Part shown: positions 1 through 12,620 of the stretch, in pieces
Position numbering within the stretch: position 1 is the first letter of the stretch
Layout of the letters: each line of letters starts with the position of its first letter
From: Monosporascus cannonballus
Taxonomy: Eukaryota; Ascomycota; Sordariomycetes; Xylariales
Assembly: GCA_004154925.1 (NCBI GenBank)
Contig: QJNS01000118.1
Coordinates: forward strand, 178,331 to 242,330
Length of the DNA stretch: 64,000 nt
Direction: 5' to 3'
Translations under genes and position numbers: made by a program
The notes under the pieces: model-generated
Told to the model about the DNA's origin: nothing
The model's input: only the letters and a program-made list of their open reading frames with translations
The model's database searches: none

Positions 1-3000
1 AAAGTAATAAAAATAATAAATTTAATCAATAAATAATATATTAATAATTTTAATTAATATTATATAAATATTTATAATTATTGCGTTTTATAACCGTAAT
101 ATTACGCTAAAACCGAATATATTTTTTATTATCGGTCTTAATTAAAACCGGCAAAGTTTCGTTTTTTAGTTTTTTAACATAATATCGTAATTATTTTTAA
201 ATTTATTTTTAATATTATTATTTAATAAATATTATTCATGTTTAACGTATAATTCCTTAATTTTAATAAAAATTCTTATTGCGATTTTTTTTCCGATATA
301 TTATTTATAATATCGAATTAAGGATTATTACGTTTCAACGACGCCGGCAATTCCGGTAACGATATAAAAATAAACGAATTATATAAATATAAATATAATA
401 ACGAAAATAAATTTAAAAAATTAAAAGTTTTTAAAAATAATAAATTTTGTACCGATATTATAAATAAAAATCGAAAAAAGATTTAATTAAAATTATTTAA
501 TATCTTATAAATTATATATATAACTATAAACGTTATTATAACCGAAATTATAATTATAAATTGCCAAAATACATAAAGTATATATCGGTTTAATATTTAA
601 ATTATTAAAATTATTATTAAACCGTTAATTATTAATTAAATTAAAGGATTATATCCGATATGTTTTAATTGAAACTGGACGTAATTTAAAACGGCCTTAT
701 AGTTTTTTCTAATATTTATCGAATTTATAACATAATAATAATTCATATTTTATATACATCGGTTTATAACATAAAGATATAACGTTATTATTTCCGATTA
801 AACGAATTTAACCGCCTATAAAAAATTACTTATACTTTTTATAAAACCGAAAACAAATTTTTTTTATATATTATATATAATATAAAAAATAAGCAATTTT
901 TTAAAATATCTTAATATTATAATTTATCGAATTCAGATGCCGCCTTAATTAATTTAAATACATTTTAAATTAAATATAAACTTTCAACTTTATTTAACTT
1001 ATTTAGGAATATATTAAATACAAATTTTTTAAATTTAACAAAAATAAATATTTATTTTATTTTTTTATTATTAAATGGAAATAATTATATAAAAAATATT
1101 TTATTCGTTTATTATTTATATCAGAATTTTATTATTTCCTAAATAACCGTTTTTACCGAACCGGCTTTAAATAAGTTTTATGTAAATATTTTCGAATTTA
1201 AAGGTTTAAATATATTAAAAAAAATTAAACGTATATATATTATAACAGAATTTATATAGAATTAAATTATTATAATCCTTTTTTGATATAATAATTTGGC
1301 CTTTTTTTAAATATATTAAAATCGCTTTATATATATATTTGCCGTTAAATAACATGTATTATTAAAACCTTATTTTTATTTAATACCGCAAATTAAAATT
1401 ATTTTATTTCGAAAATTTACAAATAATATTTTAAATAGCCGAAATTTAAAATAAATATTTAATATTTATTTTATTTTAATCGAAATTAATCGTAATAAAT
1501 TACTTATTATTTTTTTATTATTAAATCAGTTATATTACTCTTTATTACGACCATTATATTTTTCTAAATATTACGTTATTTAATTTGCCGAACTTCAATT
1601 ATTTTTATTATTTTAATTTTTTTAAAAATAAATATCTTAATTTTATATTTGTTAAATATTTCATAAAATATACATAATATAATTTAATTATAATTAATTA
1701 AATTTAATCATTTATAATTACGAACCGTTTAATTTAATCGTTATTATAAATCATTAATCGAAAATTTATACGGTATATTTTATTATATTATGGGGGTATT
1801 ATCCGGAATATTTATATTTAATTTAAAAATAACAATAATTATAATAATACGGATAAAATTATTTAACTATTTAAAGTTATTATACGTATAAATTTAATTT
1901 CCGTAAAATATTTTAAAATTATAAAAATATATAAGTTTTTTTATAATTTTTAATAAATATTTCCGATTTATTATAATTATAATTAAATAATTACAAATAT
2001 TTATAATTTTCTTTTTATTATTAATATAAAAAATACTTTTTATAATAAAACGTAAATTATGAAATTGGATTAAAAAATATTATGTAATAAACCGGATATA
2101 TTAATTATTAAAAAATCTCAATAGAGTTAATTCGAACGTTAATTTTTAAATATAAAACAAATTATAATATTAATTTAGAAATAATTAATATTAAAATATC
2201 GGATTTCCGTTTTATAACCATATTTAATTAAGCCGTTAATTTAACGAAAGTTATTATATTTCGTAATACTTTTATAATATTATTAATAATTATTATATAT
2301 TCAAATTAATATATATAAACAAAAAAAACAAAATACAAATTCCAAATATTAATATATTTAAACCGGACCTTTTTTTATTTTCATAATAAATATATTGCGT
2401 TAACAATAACCAAATTATATTATTATTTAAAAATACAATTTATTATAATAATTTAAAATTAATTATTCGATATTTATTTAAAATTAAAAATAATATAATT
2501 ATATTATTTAGCAATTATACGGTTAAACTTTTTTAAATTAAATATTTTCGTATGCGCAAATATTTAAATAAAAATTAAATATAACATTATTAATATAAAA
2601 ATTCATTATTTTTTACGTTGATATAATTAATAATATAATTTAATTAATAATTAAATTAATTATTAACGAAAAAACCTAAATAATTAAGGATTTTTCTAAA
2701 TTTATTTTAATAACGAAAAAAATATTAAGTTTTTTAAAAACCAGATTATATATTATATTAAGTTATTTTGTTCTCTAAAATATAACTATATTTATTAAAT
2801 ATAACGTCTAATATAAGGCGAATAAACCGACGGCATAAAGTTTTTATAAAGTTATCGGCCGTATATATAATATTAATTTATAAGTTAATTACCTTTATAT
2901 CGGCAAAAAACCGATAAAAATATCGGATAAAAATAAAAATTTTATTTTAAAAAATTAAATATTCGAAAATTTAAAATATTTATTTTAAATTCTTAAATAT

Positions 3001-3429
3001 ATTTCTTATATTTAATCAAATAAGGAAAACATATATTTTAAAATTTATTACAGATAAATTTAAATTTTATATAATATTATTTAGCTTATAACATTATATT
3101 ATTATCGTACTAACTTAAAAAAATAAAAAATTATAATATATATTAATCGAAATTTTTAAAGTTTTTTTTAATTATAATAATTTTTATTTTATATTAATTA
3201 AAATTATTATTATATTAAAAATTAAACATTTTAATTTTAAATTAAATTATATAAATTAAAATATTAAAAATTTCGTAATTAATATATATTGTTAAAATTA
3301 AAATTAATAATGTTTATAAATTTATATAAAAACGCATTAAATGGAACAAAAAAATCATAATTAATTATTAGGCCTTATTTTAGAAGTTTTGTTATTTTTA
3401 TAAGTATTATTTTTAAAGGAATTTAGCTG
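1..3429. repeat. RIP-degraded AT-rich repeat, family not identified
   Basis: This stretch is strongly AT-rich. Remaining C and G sit mostly in CG, CC and GG contexts (ccgg, accg, tcgg), and every frame is full of stops. That composition is what RIP leaves behind. I could not find a recognisable reverse transcriptase, integrase, transposase or LTR pair here, so the element type is unknown. It may be several fragments. It has no supportable gene. Confidence 0.7.
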
Positions 3430-3835
3430 ATATATTAAACCTTTAACAGATATTTCTTGATTAAAAGCTATAGCTGTAGCTACGGCTGCTGCGCCGCAGG
3501 CGCAGCCACAACTTCCAAAATGGGGTCCTGATCAAGATGAAGTAAAGTTTATCGAGCTCGCTGCCGATTTATAATACCATCACCTACAACTTAAAGCCCT
3601 ACTTGCCGAATACCGCAATAAAAATGCCTTAAATAAGCTTAGCACCTTGAAACGGATTTCTTTGAGATTTTCGGTACTAATTAATAGGTTTTTCCATATT
3701 ACCAGTACAAAAAAAACTTGTTAAAGTTTTCTGCCGCCCTTTAAATAGTGACTCGAGTTATTGAACGCCTTTAGCAACTAGTTCTTTGCGGAAAATAATC
3801 GCGTTTCGATATGATTTCAATATAGGTTTGCTCTA
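3430..3835 (+). pseudogene. less-degraded coding-like patch of unknown origin
   Basis: This patch keeps much more normal composition than its surroundings. One + frame from about 3,466 reads an Ala/Gln-rich run, then KWGPDQDEVKFIELAADL, a TAA where a CAA (Gln) would fit, then a Lys/Leu-rich helical stretch to about 3,680. The start and end are not clear and I do not recognise the family. It could be the N-terminal part of a transposon protein (gag-like or LINE ORF1-like) or a captured host fragment. The single in-frame stop is consistent with a RIP hit at CAA. The 83-codon frame at 3,839-4,090 just downstream begins with TTG, is Lys/Ile/Phe-rich and is probably a chance frame. Confidence 0.35.
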
Positions 3836-4248
3836 TTTTTGAAAAAGGAAATAGTTATTAACGATAACGTAAAGCAGAAAATTGTATATAAAGGTTTGAA
3901 CTACGTTATACCGAAATTTATAATCTTATTTAAATTTAAACCTTCGTTAATTACCAACATTAACGCGATTTATATTAACGTTATATTTATAAGTAAATCG
4001 GAATATTATAACCGTTTTTTCCTTTTAGTTTTCAAAGAATTTGCGAACGGCGTTTTTAAATTTATTCTTTGTTTTGCGACTTTTTTTTAAATTAATAAAA
4101 TTCTTTTTTTCGCCATCTATTTAATATTAAGGAATAAAGTAATAGAATTATTAGCCTAAACGATTTAATTTATCTTATTATTAGGTGTTAGAAACTTTAT
4201 AACTTAATTAAAAAATAAGGAAATATTTTTAATATTTTTTTAAATCAA

Positions 4249-4664
4249 TGTTATAACTTAACGATCTTGGCTTTTTATAGACGATCGAGGCTCTAAAAGA
4301 AATAAGACCCGATTTACGCCAAGAAGTTCCGTGATTAGCTTAATGAGCTTAAGCGTTACTATTAGTTTAGGAATATTAAGCTAGTTAAGTTACGAAGAAC
4401 TTAAAGAGGCTTAAAAGAACTTAACTAACTAAATATCTTTAAACTAGTTCAAAATACCTTAAGCTAAAATGAGGATATATACGGTTATTATTTCTATAAT
4501 TTAGATAATTTCAGTTTGTAATAATAATTTGTCACCTAAAGTACTCTTAATATTACGAAACGTAATACGTTATTATATTTATTACTTAATTTCTTACGAT
4601 ATTCCTGCTAATATAAATTCGTATGACTAAGATTTAATAATTGGTTAAACCTTAAGCAGTTATA
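4249..4664 (+). repeat. Gypsy-1 5' LTR
   Basis: The LTR starts TGTTATAACTTAACG and ends ...GTTATA, the final TTACA having become TTATA. It aligns over its whole length with 11,222-11,637, and the differences noticed are almost all transitions. It also aligns with the Gypsy-3 LTRs, which share the motifs AACGGTTTTGGCTT and the inner block ending near the gag start. The internal region begins at 4,665. Confidence 0.88.
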
Positions 4665-4720
4665 CGTTACAACTTTTTATTTAATAATACTATTAAACTT
4701 CAAGTAATATCGCCGACATT

Positions 4721-7700
4721 ATGTTTATTAATAAGTAGTCTCAATAGCTTATTTACTAGATCTTTAATAACTCGGATATTGGAATAAAATTCGAAAAGGA
4801 AAAACTTCGCCTTTTTCGCGAAAAAGTTTTCCGACGCCTAGATGCCATAAATAAACTTATTTTTTAACTTAAGAAAAACAATAATAATACAACGTCCTTT
4901 TAAGTCGCCTATAAAAAATTTAAGAAAAAAAAGGAAAGCTGTTAAAGTTAAAAGGTTTTTTCGAATAAGTTAAATTATTTAATTAAATTTTGTCAAAAAC
5001 TCAGAAAAAGTGTTTAAACTTTTTAAATTAAAACTTTTCAACGAAATCTTAACTAAATTATAATTATTTTTAACTTAATACCGAATATTTTTCGGGTATT
5101 TCTTTTCTTTGACTTATTACGTTTATTGTACGAATCGAGTTTATAGTCGAACGATGTATTGGAGATACGGTTATTTAGTTCGAATCCGTCATAAAAATTA
5201 CGTTATTTTGCTAGTTGAAAAACGAAATTCGAAAGTAATACAAATATATAATAATTACGAACAATTTAAGTAAGTATTAATAAAGACTTTCGAAATAATA
5301 AATAAAAAGAAAAAGGTTAAGATATAAATTTAATAACTACGATAAAAAATTAACATTTACATACGGTAATAGAATAATTTAATTATTTTTTAACCTAAAT
5401 TAAAAATAAAAAGTATTAAAAATTAAAGTTTTCGATAATTTAAAGACAAAAGTATAAAAAAGCTTTTTTAAGCTTAATCGATTTAATTATTTATCGAATT
5501 ATATTATTATATTAATTAAGATTGACGATTAATAATACGTATGGTGGATTAAGGATATTAAAAAAATAATAATAAGCCTTAATATACGACTAATATCAGC
5601 GCTTTTTGACGTAATAATATTTTTTTACAGTATAGAACTAGGACTTCTAGAATTAAAAGTTATTTATAAAAAGAATGGGAGCTAAATTAAATGTTTTAAT
5701 TATAACAAAATAGAATATAAGATAATATATTATATGGCATATAAAAAGTGTTATTAAGATAATTAAAAATTAATATTCGAAAAATAATCTGAAAAAATTC
5801 AAAAAAACAAAAACAAACTTATTAATATAATTCGGCTTAAGTATATATTAGGTTCCTGATGACAAAACGTTTAATAAGCAATACGAGAATCTAACAAGAT
5901 AGCTTAATCAATGTTGCGAGTATAATAAGAAATATTATAAAAATATTTATGTAAGTATTAGAATTAAATAGAAAACGTTTGTCTCGAAACCTTTGATCGA
6001 TATAGCAGAATATATACTATATATTGTCGACGACGGGAATATTCCGATTACGAGAAAAGCAAATAATATATTTATAGACAAATTATCCGTATATATTATA
6101 ACAAATTAGATTTTTTAAACGATATCGAAAATAACAAAAATAATAAATAATAATATTAATATTTTCGATTTATAATCTCAGGAGATATTTAATAATTGGC
6201 CGGAGTGAAAAGTTGATACCAAGGAAAATAATACCTATAAAAAGTTTTTTTCTATTATTATGCATAGTAGAATTACTAAATGAAAAAGAGATTAATTTAA
6301 TATATAGTAAAAAAAACATGATTAAAAGACTATTATAGATTTTTGTTTTTAGTTAGTATTTACGATAGACTTTTATAAAAAAAAGGCTATTAAGAAAAAA
6401 ATACATTAGTTTATACGAAAATTCTAAAACGATAATTAAAACGACATATTATGAGATATAATCGCAAATATAAAAAACAACGTATTTGACAGAAAAAGAA
6501 ATTATTGCAAAATTAAAAGTAATTAACATAATTCGAAAAAATAGTAAGCCGCAATAATGATAAATATAATAACTTAATACGTTAAACGAAAACATACAAA
6601 TAAAATTCGACACATTCGAAAAAGAATTAAAAAAAAGTTACCTATAAAAAGGCTGCAAAATGACAAAATCTAAAGAAGTTAAAGAGAATTCTTAATAAAG
6701 GCTTTAAACGCGATAATAAAAGCCGTTAATAACTTTATTCTTTTAGATATACGAATTAGAACGTATTAATATATCGCAATAATAAACTGCCAAACTTTGA
6801 ACAGAAATTATATTATACTAGATATGATTAATAAGTTTAAATTATTATAGAAATACAAGTTAAAACCTTATATAATAACAAATGCTAAATAGTAGGAATT
6901 CGTTTACGATAATAGAAAAATTATACGCGAAATTAATTACTTCGAGAGTTTTATTTAAGAACGATATTAAACGGTTAATTTCGATATTATTTCGCTTGGA
7001 AATTACGATATGATCTTAGAATTATTATAGATATACTAATACGTAATTTCAATTAATAGAAAAATTAACTAGGTAAGGTTTATTTTATACTTTATTAACG
7101 GATAAAAAAAAATTAAAATCTTAATATTCGATCGAAAATGTTAACGAATATAGATATAAAGATATATCAGAAATTTTACCATTTAAAAGGATAAGATATA
7201 AGAAAAAAATAAGTATTAAAGAAAAATACTACGTATGGTTATTATTGTTAAAGCGAAATTAAAATAACTGAATAACGACTTAAAATAACAGCTCTAAAAA
7301 TCAGAAAGTTTAGCTAATACATTATTATAATATGATAAATACGAGCAGCTTTTTCAAAAAAAATATTTAATACGAAATTATTAAAATATAACGAATAAGA
7401 TTATAAGATAATCTTTAAAAAAGGATTCTCGACGACGTTTTATCCTATTTATAATTTTAGTAGAAACGAATTACGTATTTTTAAAAAACACCTAGAAAGT
7501 CGATTACAAAAAGGATAGATTTGATTTTCGAAATTACTAATAGGTTACTTAATGTTTTTCGTATCGAAAAAAAACGAATAATGGCGATTTATAGTTAATT
7601 ATCGATAATTACACGATATTGTTATCAAGGATCGAATATTATTATTTTTGATTATAGAAATTAAAAACAGATTTTACGAAGTTAAATAGTTTATAATATT

Positions 7701-10150
7701 CGATCTTTAAGAAAATATAACGGTATTAAAATTTAAAAAAGATATAAATTAAAAGCAGCTCTCAAAATAAAAAACAGGTTTTAAAATAAACTATAGGTTA
7801 TTTAAGTATTTAATTACGTTAATAAGATTTACAAACGTATTAGTAATTTTTTAACAAATAATTCATTATATATTACGACAATATCTCGATTTTTCTGTTA
7901 TATATTACTTCGACAATATTTTTATTTTCTTAAAAACGAAAAAAGCATATATAAGATACGTTTATAAAGTTTTCTAAATTTTACAAAACGTAAAACTATT
8001 TCTTAACGCAAAAAAAAATTAATTTTACGTATAAAAAATAAAATATATACGACAAATTATTACTTTAAAATATATCAGAATAAACTTTAAAAATAGTCGC
8101 TATAATTATAAAATAACAAAGGTTGACGATAATTAAAAATGTATAGGTATTTGCTAAATTCGCCAATTATTATAGAAAGTTTATTCGAATCTTTAGCAGA
8201 ATAAATATACTTTTAACGAATTTTACGAAAAAAGCAAAAAAAAAATTCAAATAAACGTTAAATACGAAAAAGATTATTTTAAGATAATAAGAATGTAAAT
8301 ACTAGCGACTTAATATTAATTATATAAAATTTATACCGTTTTACTAAATTAAAAACCGATATTTCGAATTACGTATTAAACGTGATAATTAAATAACAAA
8401 ATAATTAAAATAAATTATACATTATTTCATTTTTGTTATGTAAAGTAAAAGAAACTAAACTTAATTGCGGTATTCCAGATAAGGAATTTATAGTTATTAT
8501 TACAATATTCTAAAAATTTAAGCACTTTTTAAAAAAAGTTTGTATTAGGTTAAAGTTTATATAAGTAATCAAATTTTTACTCTATTTAATACTACTAGAA
8601 AACTTATAAAATATTAATTTCGTTGCGCGAAAAAATTAGCGAATTTCAATTTCGTTATTATCTATAAAAAGGATTAAAAAATAATAAAACAAATATCTTA
8701 AATAAGTGACTAAACTTTAAGCCAAATTAATTAAAGTTAATTATATAATTTTTGATATTTTTCTAAAAAGAGATTAACGTTTACGATAAATTACGATAAT
8801 TCGGATAATATCTTTCAATATATATCGGAAAATTTGATAATATAAAAACGGTTTCCCAGAAAATTAAAAAATAAACGAGATATAAATTCCAGAAAAATCC
8901 TAGAAATATCTAATACGAAAAATAGACGAATATTAATTATATAAATATTTAAGGATTTATAAAATCTTAAAACGATTTTAATATATATATTTTTTAAAAA
9001 AATGAAGTTATCAATGTAAAAAATTATACGGTAATACGATATTTGCGCTAAAATAAAAGCTCGACGATATAAGCTATATAGAAAATTATAGCTATTACTA
9101 ATCGCAAAATGACTATGGTATTTAGTTATATTCGACTTTATTATTAAATTTTCTATGTTAAAAATTTAAATCTAGGAATATATTACGATAGCATTTTCGT
9201 AATCGTCGATCGATTTACGAAATTTTCCTATATTTTACTATATTATGAGGATATAAATGCTAAATAAATGGTGTACATTTTTAAAAAATATATTTTCAAT
9301 ATATATAAATTATTAATAAAAATGATTTCACCCCAAAAATCGATATTTATGTTTAAATTTTAACAAAGCTTTATAATATAAATAGATTTAAATTATAAAT
9401 TATTAAGAATATTTAAACATTAAATAAATATATATATAAAATAAATAAATTAAATTTTAAACTTTTACTTACGATATTATATTAATTATAAAGAAGATAA
9501 TTAAGTTAAAAAATTATTAATTATATAATTAGTTTATAATATTAGTTATTACGAAAATATTAAAATAATATTAGCCAATTTAAATTTTAGTTTTATTTTA
9601 AATATTTATAAGAAATTACGTAATAACGATCTAATTAATAATCAAACAATTTTTACATCTAAATAATTATAATAATTAAATTAAGATATAAAAATAAAAA
9701 TAAAATTCGTACGAAATTAAATAAATAAATATTATAATTAAATAAATTAAACAAATTCGAAAAAAGGAAAAACGTTTTTCTCGTTATAAAAAATATTTAA
9801 ACAAAATAACTTGATAGAAAACTTAATTTTAAATATATCGGTCTATATACAATTATCAAAAAAATCTTAAAAAATAATTATTAATTAAAAGTTTTATTAA
9901 AATTTAAATCTTAATTAACTTATTACTTTTTTTATTACGATTAATAGTAAATATAATCAAAGTATTTACGGTATAAAACGATATGAAAATAGAAAACGAA
10001 TAAATATATAAGGTGAAGAAAATTCTTAATATATAGAAATAAAACGAATTTACCTAATATTTAATCAAGTAGAAAAAGTATTCTGATTCCGAAAATATCT
10101 AGAAACCTGTCAAAAATCTTATTAGCGCTTAATTCCTACTGAAAAACTTT
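4721..10150 (+). pseudogene. Gypsy-1 gag-pol relic (protease, RT, integrase, chromodomain)
   Basis: A possible gag start is the ATG at 4,721. The reverse transcriptase is readable at about 7,430-8,050. It contains the equivalent of the YLVMPFGLTNAP block (RIPed at about 7,795-7,850), followed by the catalytic block reading YFDNIFIF where YLDDILIF is expected, so both Asp-Asp and flanking residues are hit. Integrase core sequence follows at about 9,200-9,440, beginning VIVDRFTKFSYILLYYEDI. A chromodomain is readable at about 10,004-10,140, ending KYSDSENI*KPVKNLISA, with TAG at the position of the conserved Trp. Stops are mostly TAA or TAG at positions where the family has Gln or Trp. The function was reverse transcription and chromatin-targeted integration; it is now inactive. 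Confidence 0.88.
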
Positions 10151-10339
10151 TATTAATAATGACCGGCGCGTTTTAATTAACGGTCGACCAATTAATAACC
10201 GAGATATCGAGCTAGTCGGCCGCGGTCTGCGTTAACGTAATAGTTATAACGACAGTCTTTAATTATTTCTGTTCCTTTTTTAAGTGCTTAAATTCTTTCA
10301 TAACCTTTGTGCCCTGGATACTTTAACGAAATATCTCGA

Positions 10340-11136
10340 TATTACGATTACGAAAAAGTTCTTCTTTATTTTCGCTAACGGCTTAAACGGTCAAATAATT
10401 TATTTAAACGTAATTACGTTTTCAGCATTTTTTGACAATACGCTTTTTTAATTTTAAACGGCTTTTTTATAATAAATTTATTATATTTAAATTTAAAAGG
10501 ATTAAAAAGGTTGTAAAAGCCTTTATTCTTAATATAGCGCGTATATTTTTCTAAGTTATAATAAGCTTTATAAATTTTGTTTTCGGATTTATAATATAAA
10601 TAATGTAACAAACCTGTTATATATCCACCTGGAAGTATAAGCAGTATCCGAAATGGGGTCTTGATTTACAGATAATAATAAGGCGAGAAATAATTTAGTG
10701 GCCTGTTCGTTAAAAAGATTTAAAGATTTTTCCCTTAATCAGAGAACGGTATAATTGCCTTTAAACTAAGAGCTTAGATTAATAATTAAGGAACGAAACT
10801 AGGTAGGTGCTATTTATATGAGAAACCGATTTATTATATATCCCAATTTCTAAAGTGAGTGTGTCGTGGATCTATGTGATCTATGTGATTTGGTTAAATT
10901 ACTTAAATTACTTAGATCACGGAACAAACCAAGCTTCCCTGTCCGGAGTTTAGCCGTGACAGGTTCGCGCTAGGCCTTAAAGGTAGGTTTCTTAGAGGCA
11001 GGAACCCTGGTTCCTGTAACAAATAGGAATCGTTCGATAATATAATAAAATCAAGGTGATTAATACGTTTGAAAAGAATTAAAGCATTAATACATTTGCA
11101 AAAACGACATTTTTTAATAAGACTCGATATAATAAG
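10340..11136 (-). pseudogene. Gypsy-1 antisense Cys-motif/coiled-coil frame, split by a solo LTR
   Basis: On the - strand at the 3' end of Gypsy-1 a frame begins near 11,136 (its ATG reads ATA) and runs through a Lys/Arg-rich segment and LILFKRINHLDFI before the solo LTR at 11,021. It resumes beyond the LTR at about 10,598 with YKSENKIYKAYYNLEKYTRY and a Lys/Phe-rich helical part down to about 10,414. Gypsy-3 carries the uninterrupted counterpart at about 45,880-46,191. Fungal gypsy elements often carry an antisense frame of this design: a basic N-terminus, paired Cys-x-x-Cys motifs, then a coiled coil. I recall the pattern but not a name, and its role is unknown. This copy is dead. Confidence 0.55.
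10604..11021 (-). repeat. solo LTR of the Gypsy-2 family
   Basis: This 418-nt segment aligns end to end with the two LTRs of Gypsy-2 (29,730-30,137 and 36,669-37,080). Its ends are TGTAACA...TGTAACA on the + strand, so in element orientation (- strand) it runs TGTTACA...TGTTACA. The flanking 5-mers are AATAA (10,599-10,603) and AATAG (11,022-11,026), a duplication differing by one G/A transition. No internal region is present, so LTR-LTR recombination removed the body after insertion. It is far less RIPed than the other two copies, with an intact GC-containing stretch at about 10,855-11,021. Confidence 0.88.
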
Positions 11137-11221
11137 TATAAAAAAAGAAAAGTTATTTACTAAAAACCAATAAACGAATAATTTAATTTTAGAGATAAAG
11201 ATTTTAAAAAGAAGAAGATCG

Positions 11222-11637
11222 TATTATAATCTAACGGTTTTAGTCTTTTACGGACGGTTAAGGCTTCAAAGAAAATAAGCCTCGATTTATACCAAGAAAT
11301 TACGTAACTGGTTTAATAAACTTAAACGTTATTATTAGTTTAAGAACGTTAAGCTAGTTAAATTACGAAAAACTTAAAAGGGCTTAAGAAAACTTAATTA
11401 ATTAAATATTTTTAAGTTAGTTCAAAATACGTTGAGCCAAAATAAGGATATATACGCTTATTATTTTCATAATTTAAATAACTTTAATTTGCAATAATAA
11501 TTTCTTATCTTAGGCATCCTTAGTAATACGAGACGTAATATATTACTATATTTATTGCTCAGTTTCTTACGACATTTTTGCTAACATAAACCCGTACAAC
11601 TATAGTTTAATAGTTGATTAAACTTCAAGTCGTTATA
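11222..11637 (+). repeat. Gypsy-1 3' LTR
   Basis: It matches 4,249-4,664 along its length and is exactly the same size (416 nt). The first dinucleotide reads TA instead of TG, a transition. It ends CGTTATA just before the duplicated target ATTAA. Confidence 0.87.
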
Positions 11638-12620
11638 ATTAATAAGTTATTTCGTTATTTTATAAATTTTTCGAGCGGTATCTATTATTATAACATGGTT
11701 TTGCATAATTACAAAAATAAATATAGGGAATAAAAAAAGTTATCAAAAATATATAATATAGAATATTATAAATGCTTCTGAGTTTATCGACGAGGAAAAC
11801 AATTAATCGTTAAATTAAATTTAAAAAATCGTCGTTTTTCTTATTATTTTTTTTGTTCGTAAAACGCTAATAGGATTTTCGTTTTTATCTAGATAATGGT
11901 TTATTTATATCAAAAATAGCCTGTAAAAAGCCAGAACCCAGATTTTAAAACCGGTATTATTAATTTTATTCGAGATAATAATATTCAAAAACAATTTTCC
12001 GCAGTATTTTACCATATATTTATTTACGTTAATATTATTTCTTAAAACGCAAAATTTAAAATTTATTTATTATATTTATTTAACTTATTTATTATAACGT
12101 TTAAAAAGTTATTTAGGTTAACGTTCGTAATTCTAGATTCGAAATATTCGATAAAAAATCTGTTATCGATTTGAAGAAAAAAACCAATAATCGAGTAATA
12201 CGAGGTATAATCCGAGCTGATTTAATACGTATCGACCGACGTTTTTTTGTAATTATATATATAAATTAGGATAAAGAAAACTAAATATAGCTTTTCGATA
12301 TACGTATTATATTATTAATAATTTCGAATATATAGCTTTTTTTTATTTAGGTTTGAAATTATTCGTTTATTATATTTATTTTTTTAACTAATGTAAAATA
12401 AATAGAAAAAAATAATTTTAATAAAATAAATAATAACGATTTTATTTGAATTTTGAATTTATCAAAAATTAATAACTTAAAATAAATCCTAATTAATAGA
12501 TTTGGCCTTACGTTAAAATGGAAGTTAACTTTATCTAGAAGGTCTTTTTTATACGCGTTAAAATTTAATTATATTATAAAGATTTATAATTTTATTTTAA
12601 CATTTACACCTTTTCGTTTC
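11638..12620. repeat. RIP-degraded AT-rich sequence, unidentified
   Basis: The composition stays RIP-like from the end of Gypsy-1 to about 12,600, where it shifts over about 100 bases to normal. No LTR pair or recognisable transposon protein was found. It contains no supportable gene. Confidence 0.6.

Larger units (their letters stand above)
4249..11637 (+). mobile_element. Gypsy-1: RIP-degraded Ty3/gypsy chromovirus-type retrotransposon
   Basis: This is a near full-length LTR retrotransposon on the + strand. Both LTRs are 416 nt (4,249-4,664 and 11,222-11,637). The flanking 5-mers are ATCAA (4,244-4,248) and ATTAA (11,638-11,642), a target-site duplication differing by one C/T transition as RIP would produce. 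The order of relics is gag, protease, reverse transcriptase, integrase, chromodomain, which is the Ty3/gypsy order. A 418-nt solo LTR of a different family is inserted near the 3' end, so the original length was about 6.97 kb. Gypsy-3 (39,875-46,677) is a relative that is colinear along its length. All coding frames are destroyed by stops, so the element cannot move on its own. Confidence 0.9.

Noticed and set aside
5095..5215. tRNA-like TTCGAATCC motif in Gypsy-1
   Set aside because: AGTTCGAATCCGT resembles a T-arm, but the T stem does not pair and no acceptor or anticodon arm can be drawn.
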